From: Breznakiella homolactica
Lineage (GTDB): Bacteria; Spirochaetota; Spirochaetia; Treponematales; Breznakiellaceae
Assembly: GCF_016616095.2 (NCBI RefSeq)
Contig: NZ_CP067089.2
Span: forward strand, 4,092,001 to 4,156,000
DNA: 64,000 bases
Direction: 5' to 3'
Part shown: positions 54,440-62,772 of the stretch, in pieces
How the letters are laid out: each line of letters opens with the position of its first letter
Position numbering within the stretch: position 1 is the stretch's first letter
Made by a program: the position numbers and the translations under genes
The notes under the pieces: generated by a model
Seen by the model: only the letters and a program-made list of their open reading frames with translations
Database searches by the model: none
What the model was told of the DNA's origin: nothing

Positions 54440-55489
54440 ATGGACCGGGTTAAAATTGCGTTTTTCGACACAAAGCCCTATGACCAGGAGTATTTTCAGC
54501 GGATTACCGGGAACTATCCCGCGGATGTGAAGTATTTTCCCATGCGCCTCGGGCCGGATTCCGCGGCCCTGGCCGCCGGATACGACGGGGTCTGTATTTT
54601 CGTCAACGATTCCGTTGATGCCCAAACCGCGGATATTCTGTACCGCGGCGGCACGAAACTGATTGCCCTCAGGTGCGCCGGATACAACAACATCGATCTT
54701 AAAGCGGTGTATGAGAAAATACACGTTGTCCGGGTCCCCGCGTATTCGCCCCACGCGGTGGCGGAATACGCCGTATCCCTCCTGCTTACCCTTAACAGGA
54801 AAACCCATAAAGCCTATTCCCGGATCAGGGACGGAAATTTTTCCCTCAACGGACTGGTCGGCTTTGATCTGTACGGAAAAACCGCCGGAATTATCGGCAC
54901 CGGCAAAATCGGCCAGGTCGCCGCGGAGATCCTGCGGGGATTCGGTATGGATGTCCTGGCTTCCGATCCCTATCCCAACGGCGAATGGGCTCAAAAAAAC
55001 GGCGTCACCTATACCGGGCGGGATGAACTGTTCCGTTCCGCCGATGTGGTGAGCCTCCACTGTCCTCTGACTCCCGAGAATTACCACATGGTAAACGGAA
55101 CGGTCCTCGATTCCATGAAACCCGGGGCCGTCATTATCAACACCGGCAGGGGCGCGCTTATCGATACGAAAGCCCTGATTGAAGCCATCAAGAAAAATAA
55201 AATCGGCGGCGCCGGGCTTGATGTGTATGAAGAAGAGGATGAGTATTTTTTTGAGGACCATTCCGGGGAAGTTATCCAGGATGATGTCCTAGCCCGGCTG
55301 ATGACCTTTCCCAATGTACTCATCACCAGCCACCAGGCGTTTTTAACCAGGGAAGCCCTGGGAGCTATCGCCGAAACCACCATGAACAATATCCGTGATT
55401 TTTTTGAAAAGAATGAGCTTCCCCATGAAGTCTGCTACCGGTGCGCCCAGGACAGCTGTGTCCGGGAAAAAACCGGGAAGTGTTTTTAG
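54440..55489 (+). CDS. D-lactate dehydrogenase (2-hydroxyacid dehydrogenase family)
   Basis: A 349-residue D-isomer-specific 2-hydroxyacid dehydrogenase. The NAD motif is GIIGTGKIGQVAAEIL, the substrate-binding Arg is in NTGRGALIDTKAL, and the catalytic His is in SHQAFLTREAL near residue 300. The N-terminal AFFDTKPYDQEYF is typical of fermentative LdhA. AGGAGCTTTT precedes the ATG, 26 bases after the kinase gene. It would reduce pyruvate to D-lactate during sugar fermentation; the window's right-edge Etf/lactate-dehydrogenase operon may run the reverse. Confidence 0.9.
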   Translation: MDRVKIAFFDTKPYDQEYFQRITGNYPADVKYFPMRLGPDSAALAAGYDGVCIFVNDSVDAQTADILYRGGTKLIALRCAGYNNIDLKAVYEKIHVVRVPAYSPHAVAEYAVSLLLTLNRKTHKAYSRIRDGNFSLNGLVGFDLYGKTAGIIGTGKIGQVAAEILRGFGMDVLASDPYPNGEWAQKNGVTYTGRDELFRSADVVSLHCPLTPENYHMVNGTVLDSMKPGAVIINTGRGALIDTKALIEAIKKNKIGGAGLDVYEEEDEYFFEDHSGEVIQDDVLARLMTFPNVLITSHQAFLTREALGAIAETTMNNIRDFFEKNELPHEVCYRCAQDSCVREKTGKCF

Positions 55490-55510
55490 CGTGACCGCCG
55501 GCGGTACATG

Positions 55511-56923
55511 CTAGTTCTCCGGGGCGGCGCGCCGGTATGCAAGCGCCCTGAATCCGTGTTTTTTTAAATCCCCCATCCGGGTAAAACCCGGTATCTTCTT
55601 CCGCTCGAACCGGTCGGCTTCCGTGGAAGGAAGGGCAAGTACGGCGATGCCGCCGGGCGCGAGAAGCGATTCCAGGGCCTCCCAGCAGGCCCCGAACCGG
55701 TCGGTTCTGGGAACGGTTTCCGGAAAAGCCGCGATAAATCCGTACCGCTGTGCCCCGGGGCGCCCCGGTATATCCCCGGCAAGGATCTCCAGCAGCCGGT
55801 CCCGGGCCAGGAGCAGATCCGCCGCCGGTACAAGGGCAGGCTCTTCGGCCGCCGCCGGAAAATTTTCCGATGCCGCCCTGAGGTTTAGCCGGGACGCTTC
55901 CAGGGCAAGAATATTCCTGCCGGACAAAACGAACCGGAGTCCCGGCTCCGTTCCGCGGCCAAGGTACGCGGACAGCCAGACCGGAAAATGGCCCTGGTCC
56001 GGTTCATGGACGAGGATCGCGTTATCCGACGCCGGACCCGGAAGAGAAAAATATTTGGCTATGTTCAGCTTGGTTACCAGTTTCGCCGCCGTCTGGACCC
56101 CGCTGCCCGGGGTATCGAAATCCGGAACCCCATGGATAGCTGTGATCCGGTAGGAAATATCTTCAATCCGGTATTCCCCGCGGCCCCGCAGGTATTCGGG
56201 ATTTGCTGAAAGGAAGCCCGTTTCTGCCGGCGGCGTACCGGTTTTTCCGTGGCGGGCTCCCGCGGTTCCGGCGCGGCCGTACATAAAAACAGTATGGTCC
56301 TTTCCTGTTTCATCATGGTATACGGTAAAACTTTCTTCCCGTATCCGGGAGCGGAACAGTTCCGCCAGGGGATTCACCGCCACAATGAGGACCCTGCCGT
56401 TCGGGCTCAGCATCGCCGCGGCTCTGCCAGCAAAATCTTCCAGGATTGGGGTTCCGGCTTTTGCCGGTATATTGGACATGATCAGATCCCAGGAAATTCC
56501 CGGAGGCCCTGATAGGAGCGGTTCCGTATGGGCGCTCAGCAGCGATGGGGGAATTCCGTTCAGCCGGGCATTCGCCTCGGTGAAACCCCGGGCAAGCTCA
56601 TCCCGGTCCTGAGCCCTGACAAAAGGCGGTCCTTCCGCCGCTTCCCGGCGCGGCTCCTCCGCGAGAACCTTGGCGGCGCATATTCCCATGACACCGGTCC
56701 CGCATCCCGCGTCGAGCACCGAGCGGGGGAGGGGCCGGCCTTCCCGCAGATCGCTGTCCCATTGCCGGGACAATACCTTGAGAAGAAACTTGGTGCCCGT
56801 ATCGATATCCGCGGAGCTGAACAAGCCATGGGAAAGGTCAAACCGGAAATCCCTTCCCCTGAACCGGAAAGGAACCTGCTTTGTGCCGTATGCCTGGATG
56901 AACGGATCGTTTATTCTTTTCAT
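55511..56923 (-). CDS. Tandem class I methyltransferase (RsmC/RlmG-like)
   Basis: A 470-residue protein with two Rossmann-type halves. The N-terminal half is an intact small-molecule-methyltransferase-like (MTS) domain: LSHGLFSSADIDTGTKFLL, the SAM motif VLDAGCGTGVMG (69-80) and NIPAKAG (151-157) in place of NPPF. The C-terminal half is a degenerate methyltransferase fold without a clear SAM motif. RsmC and RlmG have this duplication in the opposite order (inactive first). It may modify rRNA guanine; the target is unproven. It lies 69 bases after EF-P on the same strand. Confidence 0.75.
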   Translation of the reverse strand: MKRINDPFIQAYGTKQVPFRFRGRDFRFDLSHGLFSSADIDTGTKFLLKVLSRQWDSDLREGRPLPRSVLDAGCGTGVMGICAAKVLAEEPRREAAEGPPFVRAQDRDELARGFTEANARLNGIPPSLLSAHTEPLLSGPPGISWDLIMSNIPAKAGTPILEDFAGRAAAMLSPNGRVLIVAVNPLAELFRSRIREESFTVYHDETGKDHTVFMYGRAGTAGARHGKTGTPPAETGFLSANPEYLRGRGEYRIEDISYRITAIHGVPDFDTPGSGVQTAAKLVTKLNIAKYFSLPGPASDNAILVHEPDQGHFPVWLSAYLGRGTEPGLRFVLSGRNILALEASRLNLRAASENFPAAAEEPALVPAADLLLARDRLLEILAGDIPGRPGAQRYGFIAAFPETVPRTDRFGACWEALESLLAPGGIAVLALPSTEADRFERKKIPGFTRMGDLKKHGFRALAYRRAAPEN

Positions 56924-56931
56924 ACCTGCGG

Positions 56932-56959
56932 AATAAAGGAAGGCCGCCCGGAGGCGGCC
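56932..56959 (-). terminator. Hairpin after efp
   Basis: GGCCGCC (56942-56948) pairs perfectly with GGCGGCC (56953-56959); the minus-strand transcript continues into a T-rich TTCCTTTATT (56932-56941). It lies between efp and the methyltransferase gene and may reduce read-through into it. Confidence 0.55.
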
Positions 56960-56992
56960 CGATTGTACGTCGGGGAAAACAACCCGTTTTTT

Positions 56993-57556
56993 CTAGTTGT
57001 TTACCCGTTCCACGTATTCATTGGTTTCGGTGTTGACCAGGATTCTTTCATCCTGCTTGATGAACAGGGGCACCCGGACGGTGAGGCCCGTTTCGGTGAC
57101 AATCGGTTTGGTGGCTCCGGAAACCGTATCGCCCTTTACGTAATTCTCACTTTCCGCCACGGTAAAGATAACCTTGTAGGGGATCTTGATATCGATAACC
57201 TTGCCTTCCCAAATAGTCACTTCGTAATTGTCGCCGTCCTTGAGGTAGAACTTTTTGTCGGGCATATCCGAAATGGGAACCTCGTACTGGTCAAAGGTTT
57301 CGTTGTCCATGAAATGGTAGTTTTCCTGATCCGCGTACTGGTACTGGCAGGTATGGACATCCACCTGGGCGTCTTCCACTTCCTGCTGGGTCGGAATGGT
57401 CAGGCTGAGCACGGACCCATCCTTGATGCTCTTCATTTTTACCCTGGCAAAGGCTGTTCCTTTCCCGGGGCTGACGAATTCCCGTTCCGTTACAATATAG
57501 GGCTGACCTTTCTGAAGCAGACAGGTCCCTTTGGCGATATCTCCGCCTCGTATCAT
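56993..57556 (-). CDS. efp: Elongation factor P
   Basis: A 187-residue translation factor that relieves ribosome stalling at polyproline. The three-domain length is normal. The modification loop is VSPGKGTAFARVK with Lys32 at its tip, so it belongs to the lysine-type EF-P, which in many bacteria is beta-lysylated; no epmA or epmB is seen nearby. The C-terminal SGATKPIVTETGLTVRVPLF is the usual signature. AGAGGATCGC precedes the ATG. Confidence 0.96.
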   Translation of the reverse strand: MIRGGDIAKGTCLLQKGQPYIVTEREFVSPGKGTAFARVKMKSIKDGSVLSLTIPTQQEVEDAQVDVHTCQYQYADQENYHFMDNETFDQYEVPISDMPDKKFYLKDGDNYEVTIWEGKVIDIKIPYKVIFTVAESENYVKGDTVSGATKPIVTETGLTVRVPLFIKQDERILVNTETNEYVERVNN

Positions 57557-57770
57557 GCGATCCTCTCTTATTAAAGGGTTGAAGGATATACCGCATCCGG
57601 TACCATCCGTTGTATAGAAGGCGCCCTGGGACGCCGATTCTGCCTGAATGAGATTCTAGTATACAGAATTTTCCAGTTTTCGTCTATAAACAGAAGACCG
57701 GCACTATATTTTGATATACTATGTATTAATAGTTACCAGGCGTTTTTTTAAACGGTACTAAAGGGAACCC

Positions 57771-58485
57771 ATGAAAACGATCATATACTGCTGGCTTTTT
57801 CTGTTTATAATTTCTTTCAATTTATACAGTATAAAAATCAGTGTCGGTGAAGCGGATATATCTCTGAGATTAACTGATACGGATTTTACTATTGATAATT
57901 ACAATTTTGATCCACCGATAAAAGAAACGTATTCAGTTGAGTGGGAAGCAATCGATAATATGACTTATATAAAATTTAATTACACCGGACAAGCAATGGG
58001 AGAAAAAATTGCCCGGGGAGAAAAACGGTATCTGGTATTATTTTCTAAATGAATGTACCGCTGCCGCGACATCTGAATTGACAGAAGGAGAGACAACGTA
58101 TTCCGCGGGCAATATTCTCAACACAAACATTCTTACTCCTTGGGTGGAAGGAGTCTCCGGAAACGGAACAGGTGAAAGAATACGAATCGAGTACAACCAT
58201 GATTTACTATTCGGATTATATAGTTTGGAAATACTAAATGGTTATGCAGATTACAGCAAACCGTATTTATACGGGTATAACAATAGAATAAAAAAGATCA
58301 GAGTATACAATATAGGATATGATGAATATAGGGATTTTGAAATTGAGGATACCCCGCAGTATCAAAGCCTGGTGTTGGGCTTTGAAAATAAATCAAAAAT
58401 AATTGAGATAGAGATTTTAGAAGTGTATCTTGGTTCAAGATGGAATGATACGTGCATAAACGCTATTATTCCAACTGGTTTTTGA
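57771..58485 (+). pseudogene. Frameshifted secreted protein, NADase-type glycan-binding-like
   Basis: Two overlapping frames make one broken gene. The first (57771-58052) gives a signal peptide (MKTIIYCWLFLFIISFNLYS) and ends GEKRYLVLFSK. The second, one base ahead, continues NECTAAATSELTEGETTYS and carries the core TPWVEGVSGNGTGERI, a pattern I associate with NADase-type glycan-binding (discoidin-like) proteins of treponemes. Removing one base at about 58041-58049 joins them as YLVLFSNECTAA. It could be a true pseudogene or a sequencing error. The region is AT-rich. AAAGGGA precedes the first ATG. Confidence 0.65.
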
Positions 58486-58490
58486 GAATC

Positions 58491-58537
58491 AGAGGCCTGG
58501 CGTTGCAAGCCGTACGACGCAGCCGGCGCGGGGACAG
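58491..58537. repeat. GC-rich repeat fragment in the AT-rich island (copy 1)
   Basis: An abrupt GC-rich stretch in AT-rich surroundings, just after the broken gene. It contains CAAGCCG (58506-58512) and AGCCGG (58521-58526) followed by CGCGG, matching in reverse orientation the segment at 59262-59323. The two flank the 184-residue gene. Confidence 0.5.
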
Positions 58538-58562
58538 AGATATGATGATAAAGGATAGAAGA

Positions 58563-59117
58563 ATGAAGAAATATTTTTTATTTATTATGGTGACGGTAAT
58601 TTCTACAATGGTATCAGCTGAAATAATGGATATTCCATTTTTACCAGAAGAATTTGATGTCGATATTTTGCAATATCCGCATATGTTATTAATTGATAAT
58701 CCGGAATCGGAACAATTGGATTCATATTATACATTTACTGATAAAAATAATACATATCAAATACGATATGCATTTTTTAAGCAACAAGGATCAGAATCAG
58801 ATCAGCAAAAACTTAAGATCCCATATAGTTTTCTTGTTTTGCCAATTATTTGGAATGTTGCAGGTTATGAAGAAATGGGAATTTCCAATTTTAATGATTC
58901 AGACGTTAAGGCGGAATTTAATGGTGACTTTGGTTCAACAGTATTTATACAAAATCCGACATCGGACTTTGGGAAAGAATACCGATACATAATGATCAAT
59001 TTTTACTGCAAAGTAAATCAAGGAATAGTTGTTCAGTCACTGTTGTTTAATGATATAAATTTTGTAACCACCGAGCAATTTCTTGAAGTTTTTCATTCAT
59101 TTAAATTTCAGGAATAA
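58563..59117 (+). CDS. Secreted protein of unknown function, 184 residues
   Basis: The signal peptide is FLFIMVTVISTMVSA. The mature part is rich in aromatic and acidic residues and has no family that I recognise; it looks like a small globular extracytoplasmic protein (SDFGKEYRYIMINFYCKVNQ in the second half). AAGGATAGAAG precedes the ATG at 58563; the frame also opens at 58452 but passes through the GC-rich repeat. It is AT-rich and flanked by the two inverted GC-rich repeat fragments, so it may be a transferred cassette. Confidence 0.6.
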   Translation: MKKYFLFIMVTVISTMVSAEIMDIPFLPEEFDVDILQYPHMLLIDNPESEQLDSYYTFTDKNNTYQIRYAFFKQQGSESDQQKLKIPYSFLVLPIIWNVAGYEEMGISNFNDSDVKAEFNGDFGSTVFIQNPTSDFGKEYRYIMINFYCKVNQGIVVQSLLFNDINFVTTEQFLEVFHSFKFQE

Positions 59118-59261
59118 ATCAACTTACTATGATTATTTATTTAGGCGATGATGTCTAAATACGGACCTGAATATAGACGTTATATTGGAAGAACTGTTGT
59201 ATATGAAAGTAATAGACGGAAAAATCCAATAAAAATGTTGTCGCAATCAGCGCTGTGTATA

Positions 59262-59323
59262 CCCTCGGGCATCCGCGGTCGCGCCTCCGGCTGGGTCGGC
59301 TTGGCGGCAGTGCAGTACCTGCC
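59262..59323. repeat. GC-rich repeat fragment in the AT-rich island (copy 2)
   Basis: Another sharp GC-rich stretch, containing CCGGCT (59287-59292) and CGGCTTG (59297-59303), the reverse complements of motifs in copy 1 and in matching order. No gene is assigned to it; the frames crossing it are short. Confidence 0.5.
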
Positions 59324-59389
59324 AAAAAATTAGTTGTATGCAATTTTCTCATTCCGTGCTATGGTAGCAGTGGTTTTTTTGAGGATAAA

Positions 59390-59944
59390 ATGACACCAAA
59401 AAGTATTTATAAGCATTTATTTTTGGTAATAATTTTCCCATATTTGATACTATTATCTTTAGTATTGATATTTACTAATAGTTTTATTATTAAAAAGCTT
59501 TTTAATAACAATGGCCTAATCCTTTTATTAGTATTGATTGTTATGTATATTGCCGCATTAGCCTCTTCGATTACGGTCTTTATCAAATGCATCGTGAAAA
59601 AACAAAACGCACAGGAATTACTGCGGATAAATATGAAAATCAAATTAATACAAATTCCGGCCTACGTACTTATTTTTTTAGCCGGGCTGCTGCTGCTTTC
59701 TACCATATTTACCATGGGGATATCGGTTGTCTTAATGGTTCTGGACATCATGGCTGTCTTCTTAAGCGGGTTAATTGGGTTAGCCGGTGTGATACGAGGT
59801 TTTCTTGAAAAGAAAATATCCAAAAAAGCGTCGGTTATACATGGTTTCCTTCAGTTTATATTCTGCGCCGATGTCATTAGTTCCATAATCCTTTACAAAA
59901 AAAGCTTGCCGGATGATCTTACCGCAGAAGCCCCTATTAGTTAA
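59390..59944 (+). CDS. Four-helix membrane protein of unknown function
   Basis: A 184-residue protein with about four to five hydrophobic segments (for example FLVIIFPYLILLSLVLIF and ILLLVLIVMYIAALASSI). No family was recognised with confidence. GAGGATAAA precedes the ATG at 59390; the longer frame from 59255 runs through the GC-rich repeat and is not used. AT-rich, part of the island of small genes. Confidence 0.6.
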   Translation: MTPKSIYKHLFLVIIFPYLILLSLVLIFTNSFIIKKLFNNNGLILLLVLIVMYIAALASSITVFIKCIVKKQNAQELLRINMKIKLIQIPAYVLIFLAGLLLLSTIFTMGISVVLMVLDIMAVFLSGLIGLAGVIRGFLEKKISKKASVIHGFLQFIFCADVISSIILYKKSLPDDLTAEAPIS

Positions 59945-59971
59945 AAAACGAAAATAGTATAAAGTTTCAGT

Positions 59972-60613
59972 ATGAAAAATTTAGCTGATAAAGGTATTGA
60001 CAGTATACTATTTGATTTGGACGGAACGCTGTGGGACGCAACCATCGCGTGCGCGCAGGCGTGGAATAAATCATTTGAAGAATGCGGATATAAAAATACA
60101 ATCGGCAGGAAATTAATCAGGAAAATATCCGGATCACCATTAGATGTTGTGTTAACAGAATATTTTACCTTTATAAAAGAAAAGGATTACGAAAGGGTAA
60201 TAAAACAATATCAAAAAAATGAACCTCAATATATGCAGACTATTGGGGGAAGGCTTTTCCCGAATGTAAGAGCCACATTACAAAAGCTGCGCAGTCACAA
60301 GAAACTTTTTATCGTAAGTAATTGTCTGAAAGGGTATATAGAAAACTTCATTGAGAAAAAAAGCCTGGAGAAAATATTTACCGGATATAAAAGTTCCGGA
60401 GAGACAGGCCAGGCAAAAAAAGAAAATATAAAAATGATCATCACGGAGTATAAATTAAAATCGCCCGTATATGTGGGTGATACACAGTGGGATTTTGAGG
60501 CAAGCAAGGGTAATAATATTCCATTTATATACGCAAAATACGGGTTCGGAGAAATCAATAACGCGGGATATGAAATAAAAAATATCAAAGATCTGCTGGA
60601 ATTGATACGTTGA
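59972..60613 (+). CDS. HAD-superfamily phosphatase (phosphoglycolate phosphatase-like)
   Basis: A 213-residue HAD hydrolase with all four motifs: ILFDLDGTLWDA (nucleophile Asp and acid Asp), FIVSNCLKGY, the Lys in TGQAKKENIKMI and VYVGDTQWDFEAS. A small helical cap (about 20-85) puts it in the phosphoglycolate phosphatase/beta-phosphoglucomutase branch. The substrate is unknown. There is no clear ribosome site; TATAAA at 59958-59963 is eight bases before the ATG. AT-rich like its neighbours. Confidence 0.88.
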   Translation: MKNLADKGIDSILFDLDGTLWDATIACAQAWNKSFEECGYKNTIGRKLIRKISGSPLDVVLTEYFTFIKEKDYERVIKQYQKNEPQYMQTIGGRLFPNVRATLQKLRSHKKLFIVSNCLKGYIENFIEKKSLEKIFTGYKSSGETGQAKKENIKMIITEYKLKSPVYVGDTQWDFEASKGNNIPFIYAKYGFGEINNAGYEIKNIKDLLELIR

Positions 60614-60684
60614 TTTTGCAGACAAACGATACATAACAAATGTCCGGAACAAAAATAAACATGGAAAAAGTTTGATAAGGAAAT

Positions 60685-61194
60685 ATGAATATACTTGATA
60701 TTATTGGTTTGATAACAGTAATCCTGCTTGTTATTGTTGATATTATGGAAACAATAGGGCAGCATACATTTGCCGTATTTTTTTATAAAATGAGTATACC
60801 TGTCTATTTTGAAAGAATTAAATCATGTACTGGGATGTTATTTGATACATTAAATGAAGAAATCGAATATAAAGATATCGTGATAAATATTCACAAAAAC
60901 AACGAATATTTTTTAAGATTAAAGACTGAGTTAAAACTTCATCCCAAACAGATTTTTCCATTATGTATCTATTCAGTAAAAGTAAAAAACGGGAAGTATA
61001 TTCTTAAACTTAGAGTGCCGCTAACGTATTTATGTTTAACCGCATTTATAGTAATTCTTTTTATTCAGGAAAATGTATTGTCTTACGGAATAATATTTTT
61101 TCTTATTATGCTTCTTTTTTTGGGACTGAAAATGTTTGCCAGAGTAAAAGAGAGTTTTAAAGAATTAATTACCGAGAAGGAAAAAGAACTCTAA
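60685..61194 (+). CDS. Membrane protein of unknown function, 169 residues
   Basis: One N-terminal membrane segment (about 4-22), a polar middle part (about 35-110) and two closely spaced membrane segments (about 112-152), then a charged tail (KELITEKEKEL). No family recognised. AAGGAAAT precedes the ATG. AT-rich island gene. Confidence 0.55.
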   Translation: MNILDIIGLITVILLVIVDIMETIGQHTFAVFFYKMSIPVYFERIKSCTGMLFDTLNEEIEYKDIVINIHKNNEYFLRLKTELKLHPKQIFPLCIYSVKVKNGKYILKLRVPLTYLCLTAFIVILFIQENVLSYGIIFFLIMLLFLGLKMFARVKESFKELITEKEKEL

Positions 61195-61283
61195 TAAAAT
61201 GAGCTTTTGCCGGATAAGATTATTATTCCGGCAGTCATGAAAAAGTGGACGTATATCAAACTTGATAGTATCATAGCCGTATC

Positions 61284-61757
61284 ATGGAAAACGGCCAGCC
61301 GCTCCAGTATCTGATGGAAGAGAATACATGGAGAAAAAATATTTTTATTGAGGCTCTGTTAAAAATATGTGGTGCCCTTCTGTATTTTCTGACCGCGAAA
61401 CAGACACATGAAGATTCCTTCCATTACAGAATATTGGAATATGTCTTTACGAACAGCAAAACGGTAATTCTCGACAGGAAAAATAGGATTTTTCTCATTG
61501 AAGAACACGACCGGAAAGAAGAGATAAAAACTGAAGATATACGAACTATTATTTTGCGGCGGCACGCGTTTTTTGATTGGGAACGATTTTCGATTGACAT
61601 ATATGATAATGCCTTAAATGCGTATGAATGTTTTGATACGTATAATTACGGCAGAGCGGAAGAAGCCGTAAAAAAGATAGAAGAAAGCTTTGATATACCA
61701 GTGGCGGATAAAACCGCGGTAAACGGTTATGAAGGTTTCAGAAAAAGAATAGTATAA
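61284..61757 (+). CDS. Hypothetical protein, 157 residues
   Basis: A mixed alpha/beta protein with one mildly hydrophobic helix (IFIEALLKICGALLYFL, about 21-37), followed by TVILDRKNRIFLIEEHD and a helical tail. No family recognised and no ribosome site is visible before the ATG, so the start is uncertain. It is the last gene of the AT-rich island; the 205 bases to etfB hold AT-rich sequence and the etf promoter. Confidence 0.5.
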   Translation: MENGQPLQYLMEENTWRKNIFIEALLKICGALLYFLTAKQTHEDSFHYRILEYVFTNSKTVILDRKNRIFLIEEHDRKEEIKTEDIRTIILRRHAFFDWERFSIDIYDNALNAYECFDTYNYGRAEEAVKKIEESFDIPVADKTAVNGYEGFRKRIV

Positions 61758-61962
61758 TGACAATCCAAATCCCGGGGCCCTTCCGTGTCCAAAAAACGCC
61801 GGAATAATTCTAAAAAATGAAAAAAATTTTCATTGCCTTATTCTAAAAAGTATGTTAATTATAAATATGTGAAAAAAAGTTTTAGATTGGATAAAACCGG
61901 GCGGAAAATCCGCGGTAAACGGTAAAATATAGTATACCAAACCTTATATAAGGAGGTAATCC

Positions 61963-62760
61963 TTGAAGATACTCATACCCATCAAACAGGTCCCCGAGAG
62001 CAGCAATGTCAAAATGGACCCGGAAACCGGAACGGTCATCCGTTCGGGCCTTGAAAGTGTGGTAAATCCTCTGGATTTATACGCCCTGGAGACGGCCATC
62101 CGCCTCAAAGAAAGCTGCGGCGCGGAGCTGACCGCCATTTCCATGGGGCCGCCCCAGGCAATGAAGGTCCTCAAGGAAGCGGTAGCCATGGGCTGCGACC
62201 ATGGGGTGCTCATTTCGGACAGGAAATTCGGCGGCGCCGATACCTGGGCGACGTCATACACCCTGTCTCAGGCGATCCGTAAACTGGGGGATTTCGACCT
62301 GATCATCGCCGGGGAGCGGGCCACCGACGGCGACACCGCACAGGTGGGACCGGCTATCGCCGCGTGGCTCGATGTTCCGGTTGCAACCTATGTATCGAAG
62401 ATTTCAGAAGTCAAGGATTCCCGGATTTACCTGGAACGTCTGGTGGAGGAGGGGTACCAGATGCTTTCCATGCCCTTCCCCTGCCTTATAACGGTGGTAA
62501 AGGAAATCGCCGTTCCCCGGCTGCCGACCCTTAAGGGTAAAATCCGGTCCCGGGACATGGAAATACCCGTATTCACCAGTGAAAATATGGACCTAAACCC
62601 GGATTTTCTCGGCCTCAAGGGGTCTCCCACCAAGGTCGTCAGGATCAATACCCCTAAAGTCACCCGGAGCGGAAAGATTGTCCAGGCCGGGGATGACGAA
62701 TCTCTCAACGCGGCGGCGGACGAGTTTGTGGTCTTTCTTGAAGAAAAAGGCATTTTGTAA
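61963..62760 (+). CDS. etfB: Electron transfer flavoprotein subunit beta
   Basis: A 265-residue EtfB. It starts at TTG, placed six bases after a perfect AGGAGGT (61951-61957). The dinucleotide-binding region is GERATDGDTAQVGP (117-130), the form I associate with flavin-based electron-bifurcating Etf proteins rather than the AMP-binding respiratory type. VYLERLVEEG-like and LPTLKGKIRSRDMEIPV segments fit EtfB. It pairs with EtfA, 12 bases downstream. A TATAGT element lies about 30 bases upstream of the start. Confidence 0.95.
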   Translation: MKILIPIKQVPESSNVKMDPETGTVIRSGLESVVNPLDLYALETAIRLKESCGAELTAISMGPPQAMKVLKEAVAMGCDHGVLISDRKFGGADTWATSYTLSQAIRKLGDFDLIIAGERATDGDTAQVGPAIAAWLDVPVATYVSKISEVKDSRIYLERLVEEGYQMLSMPFPCLITVVKEIAVPRLPTLKGKIRSRDMEIPVFTSENMDLNPDFLGLKGSPTKVVRINTPKVTRSGKIVQAGDDESLNAAADEFVVFLEEKGIL

Positions 62761-62772
62761 GGAGACAGCGGT

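Noticed and set aside
58491-59323. Insertion sequence around the 184-residue gene
   Set aside because: The flanking GC-rich fragments are only partly similar, no transposase is present and no target duplication is evident.
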